Shown: piece by piece, positions 6,025-13,740 of the stretch | Layout of the letters: each line of letters opens with the position of its first letter | Numbering within the stretch: the first letter of the stretch is position 1 | Origin: JAQGMJ01 sp036271855 | Lineage (GTDB): Bacteria; Pseudomonadota; Gammaproteobacteria; Burkholderiales; JAEUOS01 | Direction of reading: 5' to 3' | Assembly: GCA_036271855.1 (NCBI GenBank) | Contig: DATAZV010000109.1 | Coordinates: 1 to 27,780 of the forward strand | DNA: 27,780 nt | Notes under the pieces: model-generated | The model's input: only the letters and a program-made list of their open reading frames with translations | What the model was told of the DNA's origin: nothing | Databases searched by the model: none | Program-made: the position numbers and the translations under genes

Positions 6025-7578
6025 ATGATCACGGGCACCAGTGAATTGGCCGTCGGGCTGGCCGCCTTGCGCCAGCAGCCGCTGGAGCGCGTGCTCGAAA
6101 CCCTGCACGGCCAGCTGGATGAATATGCGGCGGCCTCCCTGGAGCCGCAACAGCGCGCCGCCCTGATCGAACTGATACGCGCCGCCTTGCCCGCGGAGGC
6201 TGCGCGCGCGGCCAAAACCTTTTATGCCGACCGGCCGCTGCCCTTGGCCGAGCGCGAGCGCGGCATGCTGGACCGCGTGCTGGCGGTGTACGCCGCCCTG
6301 CAGGAGCAATATCGCCTGTGTTACGCGGGCTTCGAAGAGGCCCCGGCGTCGCCGCAGCGCCTGCAGGACATGGCCGGCGCCTTGCAGCGCGCCATCCACA
6401 CCATCGTCAGCCGGATGATCGAGGGCTACCGGGCGCGCCAGGTATTGAGCCCGGCCCTGTGGGACGCGCTGCACCACCTGGTGGGCCAGGCCCATGCCCT
6501 GGGCGTCGGCAAAAACGGCGTGGCCGATGAGCTCAACCCCAACCAGGTATCGTCCATCGACACCACCTACGGCCGGGCGATCCTGCTGGCCGCCGCCCAG
6601 GCCGGCGCCATGGTGCCGCGCATGCTCGACGCCACCCTGGCGATGACCGCGCTGCTCGAGCCCTTCATCGACTGCAGCTGGCAGCCGGTGGGCGAGCCCG
6701 AGCAGCCGCACAGCGTCACCCACACCGGGCGCCTGCGCGTGCTGCGCACCGCCGGCGTCAGCCACCTGCTCAACAACGCCCGCCTGGGCAGCGCCTTGCA
6801 GGCGGTGTCGGCCAAGCTGGCGGCGGGCGAGCCGGTGGCTTCGCTGGATGTGCTGATGATCGACAGCCGCGAGTTGTCCGGCTTGCTGGCGCGCCTGTAC
6901 CGGGTCTGGTGCGGCGCCGGCGAAATCCGCGCCGGCGGCCGCGAGCGCACAGAAGAGCGTGTCGCCATCGAGTCCGGCGGCGAGGCGATTTACTGCCTGC
7001 TGAGCGGAAATGCGTTCGCCATGCCGCGCCAGTTCAATGTCTATTCCGGCAGCGAATTGCCAAGCCTGGCGCCGGTCACCGCGCGCGGCTTACCGCCTAT
7101 CCCTGCCGACGGCCCCTGGAAACTGCTGGACCGCAGCGAACAGGGCCTGCGCGCCGTGCGCACGCTTGAGGGCGAGCGCCTGACGCGCGGCATGCTGATG
7201 GGCATACGCTCCGACCCGGCGCTGCATCTGGTGGCGTTTTCGGTTGGCGAAATCCGCTGGGTCCAGGAGGAGCGCGGCGTCGGCATCGTCGCCGGCGTCA
7301 AACTCCAGCCCGGCAAGGCCGAACCGGTACCGGCCCGGCTGATCGGCGGCGCCGACGGCAGCCAGTATCAGGCGGTCGCGCCGATCTTCCTGCTCGACCA
7401 GGCGGCCGCGCCGAAAATGGTAGTGCCCCTGGGCTGGTGGAAGCCGGACCGCGTGATTGATGCCCTGCGCGATGGCGCCATGGTGCGCCTGCGCATGGGT
7501 GAGCTGATGCTGCGCGGCGCGGACTTCGAGATCGGGCGGTTTGTGAAGGAGAAGTCGGGCAGCGGACGCGCCCCCTAG
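6025..7578 (+). CDS. Conserved protein with possible atypical PilZ-like C-terminal domain
   Basis: This 517-aa protein is not firmly recognised. Residues 1-290 are Leu/Ala-rich and look all-helical, without signal peptide or TM helices, so it is probably cytoplasmic. The C-terminal part looks beta-rich. RTEER (308-312) followed later by DRSEQG (369-374) and an SVGEIRWVQEE-GVGIVAGVKL pattern resembles the RxxxR and [D/N]xSxxG c-di-GMP-binding motifs of PilZ domains. The roughly 57-residue spacing between the two motifs is larger than usual. A c-di-GMP-responsive regulator is therefore an inference, not a firm call. The ATG at 6025 lacks a clear Shine-Dalgarno. The gene follows tRNA-Thr and precedes an unrelated transporter pair on the same strand. 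Confidence 0.6.
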   Translation: MITGTSELAVGLAALRQQPLERVLETLHGQLDEYAAASLEPQQRAALIELIRAALPAEAARAAKTFYADRPLPLAERERGMLDRVLAVYAALQEQYRLCYAGFEEAPASPQRLQDMAGALQRAIHTIVSRMIEGYRARQVLSPALWDALHHLVGQAHALGVGKNGVADELNPNQVSSIDTTYGRAILLAAAQAGAMVPRMLDATLAMTALLEPFIDCSWQPVGEPEQPHSVTHTGRLRVLRTAGVSHLLNNARLGSALQAVSAKLAAGEPVASLDVLMIDSRELSGLLARLYRVWCGAGEIRAGGRERTEERVAIESGGEAIYCLLSGNAFAMPRQFNVYSGSELPSLAPVTARGLPPIPADGPWKLLDRSEQGLRAVRTLEGERLTRGMLMGIRSDPALHLVAFSVGEIRWVQEERGVGIVAGVKLQPGKAEPVPARLIGGADGSQYQAVAPIFLLDQAAAPKMVVPLGWWKPDRVIDALRDGAMVRLRMGELMLRGADFEIGRFVKEKSGSGRAP

Positions 7579-7626
7579 ATTGCCGTAAGCTGCGCTACCG
7601 TTCCGGTTGCCCGAGTAAAGACGCCG

Positions 7627-8058
7627 ATGATCAACTGGCAAGCCTTCACCCCCTGGTCCGCGCTGGCCGGCGGCATATTGATCGGCCTCGCCGCCGCCCT
7701 GTTCGCGCTGTGCAACGGCCGCATTGCCGGCATCAGCGGCGTGCTCGGCGGCCTGCTCCATCCCGCCCGCGGCGACATCGCCTGGCGTGCCGCCTTTGTG
7801 CTGGGGCTGTTGGCAGCGCCGCTGGTCTACGTGCTGTTCGCGGCATTGCCCAAACCGCAGATCGATGCGCAGTACGCATCCCTGGTCGTCGCCGGCCTGC
7901 TGGTCGGCGTCGGCACCCGCTACGGCTCGGGCTGCACCAGCGGGCACGGGGTCTGCGGGCTGGCACGCCTGTCGCCGCGCTCGCTGGCGGCCACCGCGGC
8001 TTTCATGGGCGCCGGCTTCCTGACGGTATTCGTGCTGCGTCACCTGGCCGGCGCGTAG
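7627..8058 (+). CDS. YeeE/YedE family transporter subunit, first half
   Basis: This 143-aa membrane protein has about four hydrophobic helices (near 12-30, 52-75, 83-98 and 119-138). The family motif GTRYGSGCTSGHGVCG (96-111) contains C103 and C110, cysteines of the kind that line the substrate path in TsuA-like (YeeE) thiosulfate/sulfur-compound transporters. It is half the length of a fused YeeE protein and is completed by the next gene. The pair may import or export sulfur-containing compounds; the substrate cannot be told. The ribosome binding site is weak (AAAGA). The stop codon overlaps the next gene's Shine-Dalgarno. Confidence 0.9.
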   Translation: MINWQAFTPWSALAGGILIGLAAALFALCNGRIAGISGVLGGLLHPARGDIAWRAAFVLGLLAAPLVYVLFAALPKPQIDAQYASLVVAGLLVGVGTRYGSGCTSGHGVCGLARLSPRSLAATAAFMGAGFLTVFVLRHLAGA

Positions 8059-8068
8059 GAGCATCTTC

Positions 8069-8521
8069 ATGCCTGTGTTCACTGCATTGCTGGCGGGCCT
8101 GGTGTTCGGCCTTGGGCTGCTGGTTTCCGGTATGGCCAATCCGGCCAAGGTGCTGGGCTTTCTTGATCTTGCCGGCCGCTGGGACCCCTCGCTGGTGTTC
8201 GTGATGGCGGGGGCGATCGCTGTCAGCGCCGCCGCCTTCATGGTGGCGCGCAAGCGCACGGTGTCGTTTCTCGGCGTCGAAATGAAACTGCCGGCAGCCC
8301 GGCAGATCGACCGCCGGCTGATGATCGGCAGCATGCTGTTCGGCATCGGCTGGGGCATCGCCGGCTTTTGCCCGGGGCCCGGCCTGGTGGCGCTGGGCAT
8401 GGGCGAAATCAAGGCCCTGGTGTTCGTCGCCGCGATGCTCGCCGGCATGGGGGTGTTCGAATTGCTCGAACGCGGCAAAGCGGGCGCCGCATCAACCGGC
8501 GGCGCGGCACAGGCGGAATGA
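8069..8521 (+). CDS. YeeE/YedE family transporter subunit, second half (DUF6691-type)
   Basis: This 150-aa membrane protein has hydrophobic segments near 4-22, 42-60, 86-104 and 113-133. It carries SGMANPAKVLGFLDLAGRWD (20-39) and GWGIAGFCPGPGLVALG (94-110), both typical of the second half of YeeE transporters, with C101 as the expected substrate-path cysteine. AGGAG at 8057-8061 sits 7 bases before the ATG and includes part of the previous stop codon, so the two halves are translationally coupled and presumably form one heteromeric transporter. The short hydrophilic tail (about 134-150) is poorly conserved-looking. Confidence 0.9.
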   Translation: MPVFTALLAGLVFGLGLLVSGMANPAKVLGFLDLAGRWDPSLVFVMAGAIAVSAAAFMVARKRTVSFLGVEMKLPAARQIDRRLMIGSMLFGIGWGIAGFCPGPGLVALGMGEIKALVFVAAMLAGMGVFELLERGKAGAASTGGAAQAE

Positions 8522-8641
8522 ATCGGGCCGTCCGGCGCGCAAGGCCGGGCAATGCGCCATAATGAATCGTGTTGTCCCACTCCGCGTGTACGTAGGCGGC
8601 CTGCAGTCTCACATTCGTGCCCCTTTCGAACCGGAGCCGCC

Positions 8642-8830
8642 ATGTATATCGAAATCACTTCCCCGACCGACGGTCGGGTATTCATCCGGCAGGACTCCAT
8701 CGCTTCCGTGGTGGTCGGCAAAGCCAAGGGTGACCCCTACCTGATCACCACCCTGGCTGGTACCACCTACTCGGTAATCGTCGCCACCGAACAGCACACC
8801 CTGGCGCGCCTGATCGGCATGCGATCGTAG
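8642..8830 (+). CDS. Small 62-aa protein of unknown function
   Basis: The ORF begins MYIEITSPTDGRVFIRQDSI and ends TEQHTLARLIGMRS. It has a good GGAG five bases upstream of the ATG. It has no signal peptide, TM helix or cysteine. The pattern of an initial beta strand, a G-x-x-F/V-x-I/L turn, an 'I' segment and a Thr/Leu-rich strand followed by a short helix resembles FlbD-like or other small beta-domain proteins, but this is only a visual resemblance. A longer upstream extension (from 8552) lacks a ribosome binding site. The convergent Bug gene ends 22 bases later. Confidence 0.6.
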   Translation: MYIEITSPTDGRVFIRQDSIASVVVGKAKGDPYLITTLAGTTYSVIVATEQHTLARLIGMRS

Positions 8831-8851
8831 TGCTGTGCCCGGGCCGGTCTT

Positions 8852-9835
8852 TCAGTCGACCTTGATGTGCGCGCGGGCGATCATCTCGCGGTACATCGGC
8901 ACCTCGTGCGCGATGCGCGCCTTCAGTTGCTCCGGCCCGCCGCCGATGATGCCGAAGCCGTTGTTGCGCATGGTCTCCTGCACCTCGGGGCGTTTCAGCA
9001 CACCCAGCACCGCGCGCGACAATTGCGCGGTAATTTCCGGCGCCATCCCGGCCGGCGCCACCAACACCTGAAAGCTGGCCGACTCGGCGTTGGCAAAGCC
9101 CGCCTCGGCCATGTTCGGCACCTCGGGAAACTCCGCCATGCGCCCATGGCCGGTGTGCACCAGCGCGCGCAAGCGCCCGCTGGCAATGTGCGGCGCCACC
9201 GCGCCCACGCTGAAGCAGCCGAGCTGGGTAGCACCGCCCAGCACCGCCTGCATCGACGGCCCGGCGCCGGAGTAGGGCACGTTGGTGACCTTGATGCCGG
9301 CGCGCACCTTGAAATACTCCATCGCGATATGCGGCGAAGTACCGGAGCCGGGATTGGCGTAGTTGAGCAAATCCGGCTGGGCCTTCGCCAGCGCAATCAA
9401 CTCCGCCACCGACCTGATGCCCGAATCCGGCCGCGTCACGATCACGTTGGGCGCGTCACCGATTTCCACGATCGGCGTGAAGTCGCGCACCGGGTCGAAG
9501 GCCGCGTTCTTGTACAGGCTGGGGTTGATGGTGAGGATGCTGGAAATCACCATCAGGGTATAGCCGTCGGGCTTTGCCTGCGCCACGTAGCGCGCGGCAA
9601 TGTTGCCGCCGGCGCCGGCGCGGTTTTCAACGATGAAGGCCTGCTTCAGATCTTCCGTCAGGTAGCGGGAAAGCACGCGCGCGGCAATGTCGCTGCCTCC
9701 GCCCGGGGCGAAGGGCACGACGATGGCCACCTGGCGCTCGGGGTAGGCGGCGTGGGCTGCGGCACCAAACAACAGGCCGAGCGTGACGGCGGCCGGCGCC
9801 AGGCGGCGCAGCAAGGGTGGAAAAATTGGCGGCAT
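8852..9835 (-). CDS. Bug/TctC-family periplasmic solute-binding protein
   Basis: This 327-aa protein belongs to the tripartite tricarboxylate transporter (TTT) substrate-binding family, which is greatly expanded in Burkholderiales. The signal peptide (1-29, cleavage near AHA|AYPER) is followed by the hallmark VAIVVPFAPGGGSDIAARVL, then VENRAGAGGNIAARYVA and PDGYTLMV. The YANPGSGTSPHIAMEYFK and VPYSGAGPSMQAVLGG loops usually line the ligand pocket for carboxylates; the specific ligand is unknown. GGAG lies 5 bases before the start. No TctA/TctB membrane genes are adjacent, so it is an orphan receptor like most of the family. Confidence 0.95.
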   Translation of the reverse strand: MPPIFPPLLRRLAPAAVTLGLLFGAAAHAAYPERQVAIVVPFAPGGGSDIAARVLSRYLTEDLKQAFIVENRAGAGGNIAARYVAQAKPDGYTLMVISSILTINPSLYKNAAFDPVRDFTPIVEIGDAPNVIVTRPDSGIRSVAELIALAKAQPDLLNYANPGSGTSPHIAMEYFKVRAGIKVTNVPYSGAGPSMQAVLGGATQLGCFSVGAVAPHIASGRLRALVHTGHGRMAEFPEVPNMAEAGFANAESASFQVLVAPAGMAPEITAQLSRAVLGVLKRPEVQETMRNNGFGIIGGGPEQLKARIAHEVPMYREMIARAHIKVD

Positions 9836-9895
9836 TCTGTCTCCGGCATCATTGCACGGGCCGCTTCACGCGCGACCCTCGATGGGGAACATGAT

Positions 9896-9922
9896 ATCGG
9901 CGCCGTCACTGCCTGCGCCGAT
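9896..9922. repeat. Inverted repeat upstream of the Bug gene
   Basis: ATCGGCGC (9896-9903) and GCGCCGAT (9915-9922) are perfect inverted repeats separated by 11 bases, about 60 bases before the Bug start codon. It could be an operator or a transcript hairpin; nothing decides between them. Confidence 0.35.
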
Positions 9923-9967
9923 CCACCGCCTTATCAAGTTCATTAAAGGGACGGCACAAAAAGCTGA

Positions 9968-9990
9968 AAGCCCCGCACGCGGCGGGGCTT
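9968..9990 (-). terminator. Rho-independent terminator of msrA
   Basis: AAGCCCCGC (9968-9976) pairs with GCGGGGCTT (9982-9990) around ACGCG. Read on the minus strand it is followed by TCAGCTTTTTG and lies 24 bases beyond the msrA stop codon. The T-run is slightly delayed but plausible. Confidence 0.65.
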
Positions 9991-10013
9991 CGCTTGTTGC
10001 CTGCGGCGGCGGC

Positions 10014-10763
10014 TTACTTTTTCATGCTCGCCTGCGCCACCAGCACCGGCGTTTCGCGATACAGGTCCGGAAACACGGTCTTCAGGTTACCGATTTTCGG
10101 CAGGTCGTAGGTGGCGATGTAGGGCTGGTCCGGATGGATGGTGGCGTAGTCCTGGTGATAATTCTCCGCCGCGTAAAAGCCCTTCAGCGGCGTCACCTGG
10201 GTGACGATCTTGTTCTTGTAGACATGCGCGGCGTTGAGTTGCGCGATGTAGGCCTCGGTCACCTGCTTTTGCTGCGCGTCCTTGTAGAACACTGCCGAGC
10301 GGTATTGGGTGCCGGTGTCGGGGAACTGGTGGTTCAGCTGGGTCGGATCGTGGGCCACCGAGAAATACACCTGCAGCAGCTTGCCGAAGCTGATCACTTT
10401 CGGGTCGTAGGTGACCTGCACCGACTCCGCATGCCCGGTGCTGCCGGTGGAAACCGTCTCGTAGGACGCCGTGTTCTTTTCCCCGCCCGCATAGCCCGAC
10501 ACCGCCAGGGTCACGCCCTTGGTGTGCTGGAACACCGCCTGGATGCCCCAGAAGCAGCCGCCGGCGAACACCGCCGTTTCGCTCGCCGCCGGCGCCGTGC
10601 TGACATCCATCGCCGGCGCCGGAATCTTCACCGCGCTCTCGGCAATCGCGCCACGGCCGAAAATCAGGGCCGCGCCCACCAGCAATATCGAGGCGGCGGC
10701 GAAAATGTATTTGCCGGGCAGCAAGCGCTGCTTGGCGGCGGGAAGGTTGGTGTTGTTGCCCAT
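10014..10763 (-). CDS. msrA: Membrane-anchored peptide methionine-S-sulfoxide reductase MsrA
   Basis: This 249-aa protein reduces the S-epimer of methionine sulfoxide. The catalytic motif GGCFWG has C70; HTKGVTLAVSGYAGG, STGSTGHAESVQV and NYHQDY further mark MsrA. Residues about 19-36 form a hydrophobic N-terminal segment (YIFAAASILLVGAALIFG), with a linker to about 63, so the catalytic domain should sit in the periplasm as a membrane-anchored protein. No second cysteine exists anywhere in the chain, so it lacks the usual resolving cysteines. AGGAG is spaced 5 bases from this ATG; the upstream in-frame extension to 11087 overlaps the next gene and is not MsrA-like. A terminator follows. Confidence 0.95.
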   Translation of the reverse strand: MGNNTNLPAAKQRLLPGKYIFAAASILLVGAALIFGRGAIAESAVKIPAPAMDVSTAPAASETAVFAGGCFWGIQAVFQHTKGVTLAVSGYAGGEKNTASYETVSTGSTGHAESVQVTYDPKVISFGKLLQVYFSVAHDPTQLNHQFPDTGTQYRSAVFYKDAQQKQVTEAYIAQLNAAHVYKNKIVTQVTPLKGFYAAENYHQDYATIHPDQPYIATYDLPKIGNLKTVFPDLYRETPVLVAQASMKK

Positions 10764-10777
10764 GTCTGCTCCTGATC

Positions 10778-10796
10778 GTGCGAATCGCACATTGTA
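10778..10796 (-). promoter_or_regulatory. Putative msrA promoter -10 and start-site palindrome
   Basis: On the minus strand TACAAT (10791-10796) is a good -10 element; the -35 at 17-base spacing is poor. Directly downstream, GTGCGAATCGCAC (10778-10790) is a perfect palindrome around a central base and would cover the transcription start, fitting a repressor operator. The regulator is unknown. Confidence 0.4.
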
Positions 10797-10882
10797 TGCA
10801 CAAAATACGCTGCTACGGAGGCGGCGGATGCGCGTAGTTATACTTATATGCGCCCGGACGATGCGCAATGCAAGCGCGCCCG

Positions 10883-12178
10883 CTAGGCCGCGCGCGGCGC
10901 GCCGGCAGGCGCTGCTGCCACGGCCGCCTCGATGGCGTCGCAGGCCGCGCCCAGGCCGTTTTCGGCCGCCAGTTGCCGCCCGATTTCGCGCGCCCGTTGC
11001 GCCGGCGCCGGGCTGCCCAGCAAAGCGGCCAGCAGCCGCGCCGCACGCTGCGCCGTGTAGTCGCGGCGCAATATCATCCGCCCGCAACCCAGGCGCTGCA
11101 CCCGCGCCGCGTTATCCGGCTGGTCGAAGGCGAAGGGCACCACCAGTTGCGGCACGCCCGCGCGCAGGGCGTGCGCGGTGGTGCCGATGCCGCCCTGGTG
11201 CACCACGCAGGCGGCGCGCGGCAGCACTTCGGAGTAGGGGGCGTAGTTGAAGGCCGCCATTTGCGGTGGCAACGCTTGCTTCAGCACGTTCTCGCCCATC
11301 AGCAGCAATGCGCGGCGCTTCAGCGTCAGCGCCGCCGCCACGCTGTCTTCGAAAAACGAGCCGGCATCGCGCACCGCCGCCGAACCCAGGGTGAAGATGA
11401 TCGGCGCCTCGCCCGCGTCCAGGAAGTCCTGCAGCCCGGCGGGCATGCCGCTGCCATGCGTGTCATGGTCGTAGTAGACGAAGCCCGCCTGCACCACTTT
11501 TTCCGGCCAGTCCGCCTGCGGCTGCCCCAGCACGCGCGAAAACAAGGCGAGGTTCAGCCAGGGCGAAAAGCGGCCGTCGAACAATGGATTGGCGCCTTCT
11601 TTCAAACCGAGTGCGCGCCGCAATTGCGCCAACGGTTCTCCCCAGTCACGTACCGACCACTTACCAAAGCCGACCAGGGCGCGATGCAGCCATGTCGGCG
11701 CGCCGCGCAAATAGCGGGTGGCAGGCAGTGGCGGCAACACCGAGGGGTCGAACACGGAGAAAAAAGACATCGGCGCCAGGGTCGCCTGCGCCCAGCGCCG
11801 GCCGAATTTTTCCGCCACCAGGGGCGCGACGTAAACCAGCTCACCGGCAACGATGAAATCGGCATCGGCGGCCACCGCCGCCAGGTCATCGTACATTTCG
11901 CCCACGTGCGGCATGAACAGTTCGCGCACCAGGTATTCGGGGCCCTTGAGCGGGTCCATCAGCCGGCGCACCAGTTCCGGATCGTCCGTCGCCAGGTCGG
12001 GGCGCAGACGCTGGTAGCCCAGGCCGGTGCCGCGTACCTTCTCTTCATACATGGAGGTCGTCGCCAGGGTCGCCCGGTGGCCGCGCCGCTGCAGTTCCAG
12101 GCCGAGGGCGATCATCGGATGCAGGTCGCCATAGGAGCCGATGGTGGTGAGGACGATGTGGCGGGCGGATGAAGGCAT
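10883..12178 (-). CDS. UGT/GT1-type glycosyltransferase
   Basis: This 431-aa protein has a GT-B fold layout of the UDP-glycosyltransferase (GT1, MGT/rhamnosyltransferase-like) group. The N-terminal domain starts HIVLTTIGSYGDLHPMIALG, with the acceptor-side GSYGDLHP motif typical of sterol- and lipid-glycosyltransferases. The nucleotide-sugar signature is HQGGIGTTAHALRAGVPQ (327-344), continuing to PFAFDQPDNAARV with D352-Q353 for sugar contacts. There is no signal peptide or TM helix. It probably glycosylates a lipid, rhamnolipid-like or secondary-metabolite acceptor; the substrate cannot be told. It is divergent from another glycosyltransferase-like gene, with 127 bases between them. No clear Shine-Dalgarno is seen upstream of the ATG. 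Confidence 0.9.
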   Translation of the reverse strand: MPSSARHIVLTTIGSYGDLHPMIALGLELQRRGHRATLATTSMYEEKVRGTGLGYQRLRPDLATDDPELVRRLMDPLKGPEYLVRELFMPHVGEMYDDLAAVAADADFIVAGELVYVAPLVAEKFGRRWAQATLAPMSFFSVFDPSVLPPLPATRYLRGAPTWLHRALVGFGKWSVRDWGEPLAQLRRALGLKEGANPLFDGRFSPWLNLALFSRVLGQPQADWPEKVVQAGFVYYDHDTHGSGMPAGLQDFLDAGEAPIIFTLGSAAVRDAGSFFEDSVAAALTLKRRALLLMGENVLKQALPPQMAAFNYAPYSEVLPRAACVVHQGGIGTTAHALRAGVPQLVVPFAFDQPDNAARVQRLGCGRMILRRDYTAQRAARLLAALLGSPAPAQRAREIGRQLAAENGLGAACDAIEAAVAAAPAGAPRAA

Positions 12179-12305
12179 GAACTGGAGCGGCTTGTGGAGC
12201 TGCTTGAAGAGCGGGGCGCGCCGATGTTACTTCAACTACACATGGTTGCCGGCTTACCGTATGCTTGGAACCAATCGTCAAGTCTTGCAAGGGCAGGGGC
12301 GTTTG

Positions 12306-13661
12306 ATGCTGGGCAAGCTGTTGAAGAATTTTTCCGCGCCGCCGGCGCCGATCTCCGTACCCCTCGCGGACGCGGGAGCACCGGCCGACGTGTTGCGCGC
12401 GGCAACGCCGGCGCTCTCGGCCGAGGAGGTGCTGGAGCGCCAGGGGCAGGTGGAAGAGGCGGAGCGGCGCCTGCGGGCGGCGGCGGCCGATGCTGAAGAT
12501 GCAGCGGCGCTCGAGGCGCTGGGCGCCTTTCTGTTGCGCCGCAAGCGCTACGACGAGGCACAGACGCTGCTGGACGAGGCGCTGGCGCGCTTGCCGGGCA
12601 GCGCCGGCCTGCTGCTGGTGCGCGGGCATCTGGCGCAACTGCGCATGCAGGTGGCCGAGGCCGTGCGCTATTTCCGTATGTCGCTGGCGTTGCGGCCGGG
12701 CCATGCGCAGACGCGTTTTCACCTGGCAACGCAGTTGCTGTTGCTGGGGCAATTGCGCGAGGCCATGCTGCACCTGTCGGCGCGCCTGGAACTGCCGGGG
12801 CACAACATGCCTTACTGGGTGCGCAGCGTGCCGCAGTGGCGCGGCGAGCCGCTGGCGGGCAAGCGCCTGGTGATCGAAGCGGACTGGGGCGGGCTGGGCG
12901 ATGAGTTGCAGTTCGCGCGCTATATCGAAATGGTGCGGCGCGACTATCAGCCCGCGTTGTTGCAGGTGGCGTGCAGCGACGGCTGCCGCCGCCTGATCGA
13001 GCGCATCCCCGGCGTCGACCTGGCGTTCAGCGCCGCGGGCGCGGTGCAGGCGGACTATCACATCGGCCTGATGGACATTGCGACCATCTACGGCACTGAA
13101 CTCGTGGATATTCCGGCGCCCGCGCGCTATTTGTCGGCGCCGCCGGGCGACGTCGCGTACTGGGGACGCCGTCTGGCTGCAGTGCCGCAGACGGCGGGCG
13201 TGCTGCGCATCGGCCTGTGCTGGGCCGCGGCGTTCTGGCAGGGACCGGGCGGGCGCAGCGACAAATCGGTGCCGCTGGAAATGCTCGCGCCGCTGGGCGC
13301 GTTGCCGGGGCTGCGCGTGATCTCGCTGCAAAAAGGCGCGGGGCGCGACGAGTTGCCGTGCGCGGGTTTGGACGTCGAGGATTACACCGACGATCTCGAA
13401 GACATGGGCGACACCGCGGCGCTGATCGAAAATCTCGACCTCGTGCTGACGGTGGACACCTCGGTGGCGCATCTGGCAGCGGCGCTGGGCAAGCCGGTTG
13501 TGATGCTGCTCAAGGTCGAGAGCGGCATGTTCTGGCTGCTGGAGCGCGAGGACTCGCCCTGGTACCCGGCCATGCGCCTCCTGCGCCAGCAGCGCGCGGG
13601 TGAATGGCAGGAGGTGTGCGGCAGGGCAGTGGAGTTGCTGCGCACCTGGCCGCGCGCCTGA
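12306..13661 (+). CDS. TPR-repeat protein with GT9/heptosyltransferase-like C-terminal domain
   Basis: This 451-aa protein has an N-terminal part (about 38-165) with tetratricopeptide-like helices (EEAERRLRAAAAD, RRKRYDEAQTLLDEALARLPG, EAVRYFRMSLALRPGHAQTRFHLA). The C-terminal part (about 180-451) has GLGDELQFARYI and TVDTSVAHLAAALGKPVVML (382-401), the donor-site signature of ADP-heptose/GT9-like transferases, followed by SPWYP. Such TPR-GT proteins are common in Burkholderiales and are thought to modify surface glycans or proteins; the acceptor is unknown. The ATG at 12306 has AGGGG six bases upstream. An upstream extension to 12141 overlaps the divergent gene and lacks similarity. It converges on rpoH. 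Confidence 0.85.
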   Translation: MLGKLLKNFSAPPAPISVPLADAGAPADVLRAATPALSAEEVLERQGQVEEAERRLRAAAADAEDAAALEALGAFLLRRKRYDEAQTLLDEALARLPGSAGLLLVRGHLAQLRMQVAEAVRYFRMSLALRPGHAQTRFHLATQLLLLGQLREAMLHLSARLELPGHNMPYWVRSVPQWRGEPLAGKRLVIEADWGGLGDELQFARYIEMVRRDYQPALLQVACSDGCRRLIERIPGVDLAFSAAGAVQADYHIGLMDIATIYGTELVDIPAPARYLSAPPGDVAYWGRRLAAVPQTAGVLRIGLCWAAAFWQGPGGRSDKSVPLEMLAPLGALPGLRVISLQKGAGRDELPCAGLDVEDYTDDLEDMGDTAALIENLDLVLTVDTSVAHLAAALGKPVVMLLKVESGMFWLLEREDSPWYPAMRLLRQQRAGEWQEVCGRAVELLRTWPRA

Positions 13662-13691
13662 GCAAAGTCCCTGGGCGCGGCGGCAAATAAA

Positions 13692-13715
13692 AAGGGCCGC
13701 CCGGAGGCGGCCCTT
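13692..13715 (-). terminator. Rho-independent terminator of rpoH
   Basis: AAGGGCCGCC (13692-13701) pairs with GGCGGCCCTT (13706-13715) around CGGA. On the minus strand it is followed by TTTATTTGCCG and lies 26 bases beyond the rpoH stop. On the plus strand only TT follows, so it is a poor terminator for the converging TPR gene. Confidence 0.85.
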
Positions 13716-13740
13716 GCAATGCGAAGCGGTGAGGCGCGGT

